From Ehretia macrophylla (Eukaryota; Streptophyta; Magnoliopsida; Boraginales; Ehretiaceae): 64,000 nt of DNA. Below, in pieces: positions 46,519-56,848 of this stretch. Each line of letters starts with the position of its first letter. Position 1 is the stretch's first letter. Below the pieces are notes generated by a model. That model was not told the origin of the DNA. It saw only the letters and a list, made by a program, of their open reading frames with translations, and made no database searches. The translations under genes and the position numbers were made by a program. The DNA is taken from positions 14,931,001 to 14,995,000 of the forward strand of contig CM075778.1 of the NCBI GenBank assembly GCA_037974665.1. The letters run 5' to 3'.

Positions 46519-46595
<77 letters not shown>

Positions 46596-47821
46596 ATTAA
46601 TCTTAAAGTGGTGCAATTAACTTAATCTAATCACCATTAGTTTAAATTAAGGAAACAACTTTCTGTAATTAAACTTTGGCCCTAACACTTATAATAATTA
46701 TACAATCAGCCCTTTACAAATTAACGGCCCACATTAACAACATACCTCAACCAATTATAAGCTTATTCGAAACACATTCATTTACACTTTATTGTGTGTG
46801 ATCTCTAGATCTATCGCTAAATAACAATGAGGGAACATTAAACGACTTTAATATATTTTGGGAATATCTCTTCTATTCTCAAAATACCCTCACGTTCTAG
46901 AGTGATGTCTAGCAATATATCAAGACAATTTATATCACAATGAAGTCAAACAGGTGAATTTATTTATAGTCTCGAATTAATGTACAGTTTAATCCTTCTA
47001 TTAACATATCTCGATCGAGCAAAGACCATGAAATGATTAAGTCTATAAACTCGATAACGATACAAACACCTAATAGTTGGAATGAGAGATGACATCCATG
47101 GAGACGTTTTTCCATCTTTCATGCCCTGGCCAGGGACTTCCTCATTCTACAACAGAAATTAAATTGCATAGGATATCGCCTCGCATCGGAGGATAACTGA
47201 TCTTGTCTCGACAATTACCTGTCAACCACTATACCGGAAATAGAATATGTAAGAGGCCGTAACTCATCTTGACAAATTGAAGATGAGCATTGTCCAGGTG
47301 CTAGTATTAAATTCCTAATATATGTTACAGTTGTAATTTTTCAAATCTAAGGATAGCGTATACATTCGCAACGAATAACGAGCTATTAATCCAAAATCAT
47401 GTAGCTTGTTATTCACGTCACATTCAATTATCTATTCTACTAATAATCATTCACATAATTGTTAATTGCATCATATGCTGTTATAGCTTATGGTTCACTA
47501 TCCTTTATCATTAATATTCAATATCAATCAAAGGTAACAATCCATGTGATAGTCCATAATAGATTATTTTAGTCCCAGTCAAATAATCTAAGAACTATGA
47601 ATAACTTTAGATATTATTCATAAATAAAATGAATATGCGAAAATATTCTAAACAACTTTTAGAATATATTTCCTTTATGAAGATATCAAGGGACACGTTC
47701 ATATAATTGAAAACGGAGAATATGAATATCATTAAAATGCCATTGATTGATAAAACAAGTTTACATTAAAATGCCTAAGATAGGTCATCAAACTACATAA
47801 CATTAGGGCATATCACTAACA
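45773..47821 (-). repeat. 3' LTR of the Angela-like element
   Basis: 2049 bp, TGTTAG...TTTCA on the minus strand. Carries a CA/TA compound microsatellite (46442-46591). Homologous to the split copy at 53624-60096, to the solo LTR at 35464 and to 1-1314. Confidence 0.92.
46442..46591. repeat. (CA)n/(TA)n compound microsatellite
   Basis: Two CA tracts each followed by TA repeats, interrupted by TTAGACAC near 46496. The orthologous position in the 5' LTR holds the TA tract into which LTR D inserted. Confidence 0.95.
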
Positions 47822-47836
47822 ATCTCCCACTTGCAC
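47822..47836 (-). promoter_or_regulatory. Polypurine tract of the Angela-like element
   Basis: On the minus strand GTGCAAGTGGGAGAT abuts the 3' LTR start TGTTAGTG. Confidence 0.88.
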
Positions 47837-47916
47837 TAATGCCATAATATACAGTGCTAACGCATCATACTATGGTATTGCATCCCCATCTTCTCAAAAT
47901 GATGATCCAACTGTGA

Positions 47917-49356
47917 CTAACTCAAAGCTTTAGTGAATGAATCAGCTACATTATCCAAAGTAGGTACTTTCTGCAAGCTTATATCCTTACGAGTAACAAT
48001 CTCTCGGATAATATGAAACCTCCTTTCAATATGTTTGGATTTCTGGTGAGATCTTGGTTCCTTGGCTTGTGCTATAGCCCCATTGTTATCATAATACAAA
48101 GATATTAGAAACTCAATGGATGTAACTACTTCAAGTTCTTTTAAGAACTTCTTGATCCAAACCGCTTCCTTTGCAATATCGCATGCAGTATTGTATTCTA
48201 CTTCTGTAGTGGAATATGTAGTCATAGGTTATTTGGAACTTTTCCAACTGACTGCTCCTCCATTACAAATAAATACAAACCCAGATGTAGACTTTCTATC
48301 ATCTCTATTAGATTAAAAATCTGAATCAGTGAATCCATCCACATGGAGTTCACCACCTCCATAGACTAAAACCAAATGCTTAGTTCTTTTCAAGTACTTA
48401 AGGATATGTTTTACTGCTATCTAGTGACCTTCACCTGGATCGGACTGATATCTGCTCGTAACACTTATAGCATAAGCAAGATCAGGCCATGTACAAAGCA
48501 TGGCATACATAAGACTACCTATGGCGGAAGTATACGGTATTATTTCCATTTGTTGACGTTCAACATTAGTTTTTGGAGACATTTTTTTAGAAAGATGCAC
48601 ACCCTGCCTCATAGGCAAGAGACCTTTCTTAGAACTCTCCATCTTGAATTTCTTCAAGATTCTATCTATGTACATACTTTGGGATAAGCCAATTAATCTC
48701 TTCGTTCTATCCCTATAGACACGAATTCCCAAGATATAAGTGGCTTCTCCCAAATCTTTCATGGATAATTTATTGCTCAACCAAACCTTTGCAGTCATCA
48801 TATGACCCGTGTCATTACCTATGATCAGTATATCGTCCATATACAAGATAAGAAAAATGACTGCACTCCTATTAATCTTCTTGTATACACAGGGTTCATC
48901 ATCATTTCTAATGAAACCAAACTCTTTGACCTCATTATTAAATCTGATGTTCCAAGAACGAGAAGCTTGTTTGAGACCATAAATTGATCTCTTAAGCTTG
49001 CATACTTTATGACCTACAGATTCAAAACCTTCAGGCTGCTCCATATAAATATCTTCATCAGGATATCCATTAAGGAACACAGTTTTGACATCCATCCGCC
49101 AAATATCATAATCATAGTATTTTGTGATTGTAAGCATTATGCGAATGGACTTAGGCATAGCTATTAGTGAAAAAGTCTCATCATAATCAAGCCTTTGTTT
49201 CTGACGATAACCTTTAGCAACCAGTCTAGCTTTAAAAGTCTCTACTTTTCCATCAACTCCTATTTTTCTCTTGAACACCCATTTGCATCCTATAGGTACA
49301 ATACCTTCAGAAGGGTCTACCAAGGTCCAAACGTCATATGAGTACATGGAATCCAT
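47917..49356 (-). pseudogene. RT-RNase H, Angela-like copia
   Basis: A single frame with three in-frame stops after the RT. RT blocks: GCKWVFKRK, FKARLVAKGYRQ, DYDETFSLI, WRMDVKTVFLNG, EDIYMEQPEGF, YGLKQASRSWNIRF, catalytic YMDDILIIGND, MKDLGEATYILGIRVYRDR, YTSAIGSLMYAM. RNase H: FTDSDF, DDRKSTSGFVF, TTYSTTEVEYNTAC, YYDNNGAIAQAKE, SKHIERRFHIIRE, ending DNVADSFTKALS at 47917. Catalytic residues are retained. The stops at 48418 (TGG to TAG) and those after FTDSDF and SSK (CAA to TAA) are simple transitions. Confidence 0.93.
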
Positions 49357-50454
49357 TTCTACCTACATCGCTTGTCTCCATTACTCAGAGTCGATATCAT
49401 GTATCACATTATCATAGGTAGTAAGATCATCAATATGATCATTATCCCCAACAATAAACAATTTTTGCACTTCCTCAAGAAGATAACCATATATTTCAAG
49501 ATGATGGGATACCCTACTAGTCTTACGAGGAACCTGTGTTGTTACCTGTTCTGGACTCTGTCGAACAGTTTCAAAATCTTGATTTGGGTCACTTTGTGGT
49601 CCAGAGGAAAATTCCTCTATTTCTACTTTTCTCCCAATGCCACTTTCTTGAACAAACTCTTTTTCAAGAAAAACAGCATCACGGCTGATCAAAATCCTTT
49701 GATCACTAGGAAAATAAAAATAATATCCTTTAGTTTCCTTAGGATATCCCACAAAACGTCCTTTATCCTATTTAGCTTTCAACTTGTCCGTCTTGAGTTT
49801 TTTAACAAAAGAAGGACAACCCAAAATCTTAATATGATTAAGATTTGGTTTCTTACCAACCCATAACTCATATGGTGTAGTAGGAACAGGTTTAAATGGA
49901 ACTCTGTTCAATAGATATATGGCTGTAAGAAGGGCATAACCCCATAATGAAATGGGGAGATCATTGTAACTAATCATAGATCGTACCATATCCATTAATG
50001 TACGATTTCTACGTTCAGACAACCCATTTAATTATGGTGTGGCTGGTGGTATTGTTTGTGATGTTATACCAGCTTCCTTGAGATAATCAAGAAATTCAGT
50101 ACTCAAGTATTCACCTCCACGATCTGATTGTAAGGTTTTAATCCTTTTTCCCAATTGGTTTTCTACTTTAGCCTTAAACTCTCTGAACTTTTCGAAAGCT
50201 TTAGACTTATACTTCATCAAGTATACATAACCATACTGTGAATAATCATCAGCAAAAGTTATGAAATAGTTGTAACCACCTCGAGCCATTTCTCTAAACG
50301 GTCCACATACATCAATATGTATTAATCCTGACAATTCTGTAGCTCTTACACTTTGTCTAATAAAAGGTGATTTGATCATCTTTCCAAGAATACAAGATTT
50401 GCAAGTAGGGTTGGGTTCAAATCCCAATGAACCAATAAGTTCATTTTGAGCCAT
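49357..50454 (-). pseudogene. Integrase, Angela-like copia
   Basis: Same frame as RT, broken by stops at about 50029, 49765, 49378 and 49360. The zinc-finger end CKSCILGKM, first Asp in HIDVCGPF, second Asp in SDRGGEYL and Glu in NGLSERRNRT make a complete D,D,E set, although the Glu is beyond the 50029 stop. C-terminal landmarks: DLPISLWGYAL, PYELWVGKKPNL, GCPSFVKKL, GRFVGYPKETKGYYFY. The first stop is CAA to TAA. Confidence 0.92.
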
Positions 50455-51073
50455 TTATGCTAATCTTTTATCATTGATATGACCAAGTCTTAAGTGCCAT
50501 AATTGTTTTGGATTAGTTTGGTTATCTCAAGGACATTTTTCTAGTTTGGTTATCTCAAGGACATTTTTCTTTTGAAGTAGTAGTTGAAGTAGATGTAATA
50601 TGCATGCATTCATTGACATCAAGATGATAAAGACCATTTACCAAAGTAGCCTTGCCAACATATTCTTTACGATAACAAATATTACAACAATTGTTAACCA
50701 ATAAAAATTCATAATTTTCATTGACAAGCTTTGGAATAGACACTAAATTCCTTACAGCTTTTGGTACATACAAAACATCATCAAGATGCAAGACTCGCCC
50801 GGTAGGCATATATATATCCATACTACCCTTAGCCAAGGCGGCAACATTTGCTTCGTTGCCAACCTTCAAAATCACTTCACGCTTCTTAAGTGCAATCCTG
50901 TCATTTAGATTTTGTATGGAAACACAAACATGAGTTATAGTACTAGAATCCAAAATCCAAGAAGTATAATTTTGACTAATAAAAAGATTAGTCTCAATCA
51001 CAAACATAAAATAAATTATACCTTTATCAGCAGCTACACTAGCTCGCTGCTCCTTCAACTGTTGAAGATACAA
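50455..51073 (-). pseudogene. Protease and pre-integrase region, Angela-like copia
   Basis: The active-site box reads WILDSS instead of the usual WILDSG, replacing the glycine after Asp-Ser. Then THVCVSIQNL, EVILKVGNEANVAA, LHLDDVLYVPKAVRNLVSIPKL and YHLDVNEC follow the copia pattern. A frameshift separates it from gag (near 51078) and another from integrase (50455-50554). A duplicated stretch GGTTATCTCAAGGACATTTTTCT occurs twice in the plus-strand sequence near 50518-50566 and could explain the second shift. Confidence 0.85.
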
Positions 51074-51870
51074 AGGACAGTTTATTTTCCAATGACCTTC
51101 TTGTTGCAGTGGAAACAGGTACCCTTAGATACTTTTTTTGTTCCCTTCTTCTTACCAACACCTCGTGTGGCCTTAGGGACAGAGTTTTTCTTGTTATTGT
51201 TGTTCTTCTTCTTTTTCAGCTTGGAGCTAGAAGATGAAGCAACAATCAAGACAGACTCTTTCCCTTTGCCACCCTTTAACTGCGACTGAGTAGTTTTTAA
51301 CATGTTTAATAACTCAGACAGTGAACATTCAAGCTTGTTCATGTTGAAGTTGATGATAAACTAACTGAATGATTGTGGTAGAGACTGAAGGATCAAATCT
51401 ATTTGTAACTGACAATTCATCGTAAAGTCAAATGCCTCAAGTTCAGTGATCAATGTGATCATCCTGAGGGTATGTTTATTAAAATCAGCACCTTCATCCA
51501 TACGTGCGCGAAACAATTCCTTTGATATCTACCGAATAGTACGACCCTGTTTTCCATACAACTCTTACAAATTGAGTATCATACTCTTAGCATGAGACAT
51601 CTTCTCAAGCTGTCTTTGCAATTTGTTGCTCATGGAGGCCATGATATATGCCTTTGCACGCATGCCATGTTTATGCCAAAGATCAAATGTCACTTGCTCA
51701 GCTTCAGTAGCACTCTCTGGGAGGGCATAAGGAGGGGCGGTTTCTAGAATATATTCTAGCTTTTCCATACTTAGAACAATTTTTAAATTTTGAAACCAAT
51801 CGACGAAGTTAGGTCCGTTTAAGCGGTTAGAGTTTAAAATACGAGCTAACGGGTTTGCAACATAAGCCAT
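51074..51870 (-). pseudogene. Gag, Angela-like copia
   Basis: ATG at 51870 starts AYVANPLARIL, then LNGPNFVDWFQNLKIVL, the copia gag signature, LEYILETAPP and MSNKLQRQLE. Stop codons follow, and the frame resumes to 51082 with a Ser-rich then Lys/Asn-rich basic region and the start of a zinc knuckle CFHCNKK; its His and last Cys are separated by a frameshift near 51078. The protein is otherwise of normal length. Confidence 0.88.
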
Positions 51871-53623
51871 TATATAAGCTGCAAGAAAATAAATAATGCA
51901 AAAAATAAGATTGTAAGTAATGTAAACAAGTAATAAACTATTTAATCATGGACTTGAATTAAATAGTACCTCCCACTAATCTTATCGAATCTCATACTCC
52001 GTAAATAAGAAACGTGAATCTAATTAAAGACACCTTAATGGGATGACCAAAATTCTCTTAAGGATAATATCTCTCAACTTTCGTGCATTATTGAAATATC
52101 ACTTTAAGAGTTAACAACCATTGTTATCTATATCACTATATAGGACTTGGTCAATTTAGCCCCTAAATCACTTCAATCTCAACTTTCGTGCAATATTGAT
52201 CTAGTGATCCAGTTAGATTAAGCCCACCATCTCAACATGAATGCGACAATTTGAATCCTATGACCTCAACTTTAGTGCATTATTGGCCACATGATATTGG
52301 AGCATCAAAACATCTCTATGTTAACTAGGCATACATAAGACTTATTATGAACTACATCTTTCTACGTTTGGGTTAGACAAGACATAATCATTTTATGCCA
52401 ATATAGTCCTAGGATGGTGGAGGGCTACGATAAAACTCTTTTTACCATTTTACAATCTAATATGAGTTTGCACATAGAAAGATTTTTAGTTTGAAAGATC
52501 TCGGTTATACATACAAGTCCATTTAAAAGCCAACATCACATATAAGCAACTAAACAAGTATATATGCATTAATATTAAGCATGGAGGATCATGGACTTAG
52601 TGTTAGGAAACCAAGCCTAGAATAACCAAAACAAGCACATCAAGAATGCCTTCAATGGTCTTAACTTCTTGATTTCACCCACACTTCAAAGGCTTCCAAC
52701 TCCTTGGAAAACTTCAACTCCTTTGCAAAACCTCTTTGTAGATTACAACAAATTGCGTCCCTACAAAATGCTCTCTTGCAACAATAATAAAATGAGAAGT
52801 TATGCCTCATTTACAAGCCAATGAATGAAAGAATAATTATTACATAGCCATCCAATGAAATACAACCATTCATCATTCAATAAACTAAGTCCATGATCTA
52901 CCTATCAATCGCCATTCATCATATATTGAATATGCATCATATACAACCATTCAATATAAACTCATAAAGCATTGAACATGCATCATATACATACATTCAA
53001 GAAAGCTAAATGAACACATAGCACATTCTTATGTAAGAATCCATTTACGTCAAATTTCGTACTTTGAATCTTTAAACATCTCATGTTTAACAACTAAAGA
53101 AGATTATGAACATAAATTAAACTCATGGTTTTGCATAACATATCACATTTATATGCATCACTATGGATAATAAATGTTTATAATCAAAACAAGGCTAAAA
53201 AATAGCTTCTCTATTCAAGTCGGTCGAGTCAGTCGGTTGAGCCACTCGACCGACTACATTCGACCGTCTTGAGCTGTGGGAGTCGGTCGAGTCACTCGAC
53301 TGACTTCCCTCACCCAACTCCAGCAGTGGGAGTTAGTTAAGCCAATCAATCGAATCACTCGACCGACTTAGCTCGACAGGTTCTTTCACAAAATCCATTT
53401 TTAGCAAAGTTCTTGGGTTTGATTTTGTCTTTGTCCGCAATGAAACTAATCTAATCATCACTTCTTTTGGACAAAAGATTTCATATCTCATATAAACACA
53501 AATCAAACACTAACAACAAACATCAAATGTTCCATTGCAAGTATATCTCTTAGTGTTCAAAGCATAGAAACAAGCAAACAACCATGTAAGCATATGACGA
53601 TCAAGCATGACTTTGATACCACT
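51871..53623 (-). other. 5' leader of the Angela-like element
   Basis: 1.75 kb without coding. On the plus strand, CTCAACTTT(C/A)GTGCA(T/A)TATTG units recur at 52072, 52178 and 52264. A GC-rich cluster of GTCGAG/CTCGAC inverted motifs lies at 53218-53378, including GTCGAGTCACTCGAC at 53286-53300. Confidence 0.7.
53610..53622 (-). promoter_or_regulatory. Primer-binding site of the Angela-like element
   Basis: TGGTATCAAAGTC on the minus strand, one base from the LTR end (...TTTCA). Initiator tRNA-Met type; the first eight bases match TGGTATCAGAGC exactly. Confidence 0.85.
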
Positions 53624-54142
53624 TGAAAGGACCATCTCAAGGATCATGGAGTTAACATATCTAATAACCAAGAAAGTTCCATGGCTAGAATTTCAAAAAC
53701 TTTTATAACAAAGCTATGTACATCCATAAACCCTAGTCTTGATTTCATATGATTAACAAGGTACAAACATATATATTCATCTATATATATATATAAAGCA
53801 TAAAGATAAACAAGGTATACCTCTTGTAGATCTTAGCAAAGGAGATGAAGGATTCAAGTTCAAGCTTTGACAAAGCCTCCCACAAGTGCAAGAGCCCTAG
53901 GTTGTCCACACAAGCTTGAATGTGCTTTTTTAACCACCCAAGAAGATGTGCTAGCCTACTTGGTGATATTGAATAAACAAGAAGAAGTGTAGAGAGCAAA
54001 ACAAAGTTTCCCTATTCTTTTCCTATGCCTTGGTCGAAAAAACCATAGAGATGAGAGAAAAGATGATATCTTACATATATTATCTTGACTTGTATATTGT
54101 ATATGTGTATGTATTGTATATTGTGTAATATCTAGGAGACAA
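53624..54142 (-). repeat. Angela-like 5' LTR, segment 1 of 3 visible
   Basis: Matches 45773-46285 with few changes. The pre-insertion sequence AGGAGACAAGGCTTAG is preserved in the 3' LTR and is split here by LTR C. The other segments are 56640-56845 and 59339-60096. Confidence 0.9.
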
Positions 54143-56634
54143 TGTGACGCCCGAGATTTTAGCCGTACATCTTTTAACTGTTACATCTACTATTTGCGCA
54201 TTTCCACTGTGCTTTACTTGTTACTTTAAGTGGCTACTCTTCATTCCGTTTTTCAATTGCTTAATTACCTTGAATTAGCATTTTTATTAAATCATATTAA
54301 TTATTTTAGGAATAAGAAAAATATGTGTTTGAGCTAAAAGCAATAGGAGCATTCGTTTAGAAATGTTTTGCCAACTAGTGAATAGTATTACGTAATGAAA
54401 CATTATGTTTTAGTTAGTTAACTTAGTTAGTGCTCATTAAACTCTTTTTAAAGCCAACTAGACTCATCTTGGTAGGCATTAAACACTCCCAACTAGACCC
54501 CACCTTTTATATTACTCAACATATACACTATAACTCATAAAAAGAAAAAAGAGTAAAACTTGTTTTTACTATAGCAAACCCCACAGCCAAGAGGGAGAGG
54601 AAGAAGGTGATTTTGGCTCATCAAATCCTCCTTTCAAGCTAAGCCAATCTAGGTGCAAGTGCTTTAAGATGTCTACTAGCCTCCTAGGAGTTTCTACGTG
54701 CATTGGTGATGGATTGTATACCTATTTTTATATTTGAAAATGTGACAACTTTCTTTAATTCTTAGATTTGCTATCAAATGCTTATGCAATGCTTAAATAT
54801 GCTAATGTATGTTGTATATAAGTAGTAGAGACCTTATTTATGCTATTGTTTCATAGTTTAAATGGTTGAAATTGTTCGTTGATTGTATGGCATGAATAGT
54901 GATGGGAATTCTAGGGTTTTATGGAATTGAACCTTATAGCTTGATTCAATGGTCCAAATAGATGCTTTAGGTGCTAATGAAGATAGTGTAAAGGCCCCGT
55001 AGGATTTAATAGCTCGTAACATAACTAAAGCATAAAATAGCCAACTTTTTAAAAAGGGTTTCGGGGCTATCACGAATCCGGGTAAAATTGGCCTTCACTT
55101 TTGGTAGTCCTAGGCTAAGTAGGCCCTAAATATGCTTCGCTAGCTTCCGTTTGAGTCTCGGTTGAGGTACGTGTATTACAAAGTCATAAAGGAAAAATTG
55201 GGTATTTTGGGCTAAATATGGGTAATTGGGTGACTTCGAGGGTCCTAAGGGTACCTAAGGGGCTAACTAGAAGCATGGAATAGACCGCTTTCTAATTTAG
55301 AACCATAACATGAGTTGGGAAGAAAAACGGTTTGAGTTACAAAGGGGTTAAAGTAGGAAATTGGTTGTCTCTCGCTTCTTTGGTCTCGTAACTATTCCTT
55401 GGGTGTTTAAATGTATTTTTAAGACGTTCTAGAGCTTATGGTATAGTTCTATGTGAATTTTGTAATTGCCCCTTTGTAAACTATTCAGTTGCTTATATGA
55501 TAGTGCTTATATTCTAACTGTTTTGAGGACAACCTACTTTGTTGTTCCTCCTATGTGTTATTGCTTCCATTATTGATATTATATTGCCATTGATAAGTGC
55601 ATTGCATAGTGGTTGTGCAACCAAAGTGTCAGGGGTGGATGAGTTGAATATTGGCTGGGCGGCAGTGGGTTTGCCAGTGGATATTTGATCTCTGTGCCCT
55701 ATTCTCTCACTCGCCTGGTCCAGAGATTGCCAGGGGGTGTTGGGTCGTAGGATTTTTGGGGTATATTTGGAGTACATCCATTGGAGTGTTTGGGGATTTG
55801 CCAGCACATTGCTCGTGGTTCATGGCTCGTGGTATGTGATCGAAGTCAAAAGAATTCTGGAGTGTTAGGGTTAAGTGTATCGTATCCTTTAATATGTGTG
55901 GTTATTTACTGTTCAAATGTAATTCACTTGTCTTTCCTACTTAACTGTTATAATTGTTGCATTACACGTCCCGGATAGTCTTTATCCCTCACTGGGCAAT
56001 TGTGGTTACTCATGCCTCGTTAACATGTTTCGGGAGACGCTGTGGTTGAACCCCAGCTTGATTTGGTTGAGGGTGAAGAACAGGAGGTCCAGACTGATCC
56101 ATTACCTTAGTGGCAGTGTCTAATTGCTTGAGGTGGATTTATGATTCTTGTTGTTATATGGAGATCTTGTTTATTCTACTTTATGTCCTATTTTGTAGCC
56201 TAAGTGCTTATGTACGTATTGGTGTAGTTGTAAGCTGGAAGCTGGATGTTTGTGGCAGAAAATGTGGAACTATGGCATGTAATAACTTATATTTCTGCTC
56301 TTAGCTACTTTGCATGCTTGGGGGTGAATAACTAGTTGAATAGTCGTCTTTAATTTTCTAAGAATGTTCAAATGCTATCATGGAGTGGCATGATAAGCGG
56401 TTTTGTAAAGAAGTTATCTTGTGAATGCATGCTTGTATGTGTTTAAACTGGTTGTAGTGCTTAGGGCAGGGATGGCCTTGAAGCTAAGTTTTAGTTGGAA
56501 ATGGTATTCTTATTGTTGTGTGGCTTAAATTGTAATTTTACAGGTTTTCAGAATGTCTACGGTACAGAGGAGACTATGTCTGTTTGTCAGGTCTAGACTT
56601 AACCTTTAGCGTGGGGTTGGGTCGGGGCGTGACA
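54143..56634 (+). repeat. Solo Tekay-family LTR C
   Basis: 2492 bp, TGTGACGCCCGAG...GGGGCGTGACA. TSD GACAA (54138-54142) against TACAA (56635-56639), one mismatch, confirmed by the empty site in the sister LTR. Same family as LTR D and the chromovirus LTR. Donor-like ATTGGTGATGG at 54703, hairpin region 55993-56011 with one mismatch, acceptor changed to TTTCGG, short frame 56033-56110. Confidence 0.93.
56033..56110 (+). CDS. Short acidic reading frame in LTR C (candidate terminal exon)
   Basis: 26 codons, GDAVVEPQLDLVEGEE then QEVQTDPLP and TAG. Identical length and stop position to the frames in LTRs D and the chromovirus. The upstream reading frame is shifted by one base relative to LTR D, so conservation starts at the acceptor-like position. 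Here that site reads CGG, so splicing would be lost. Confidence 0.35.
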   Translation, partial: GDAVVEPQLDLVEGEEQEVQTDPLP

Positions 56635-56786
56635 TACAAGGCTTAGTAGATTATGACACACTTCACAAGAGCCACTCATCTTGTCTCCTTTTAATCCTAG
56701 CCATTCAATTCAACAACCAAAGGCCAAGCAAGTGATGTGGAGCACTCCTAGCCAAACATTTAGCATCTTTCACTTTATGAGATTAA

Positions 56787-56787
56787 T

Positions 56788-56845
<58 letters not shown>
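56787..56845. repeat. (CA)n-(TA)n microsatellite
   Basis: CA then TA repeats in the Angela-like LTR, cut by LTR D at 56846; the rest continues at 59334-59398. Confidence 0.95.

Positions 56846-56848
<3 letters not shown>

Noticed and set aside
46500..46591. CRISPR-like array of short repeats
   Set aside because: Simple dinucleotide repeats without unique spacers; and the sequence is eukaryotic.
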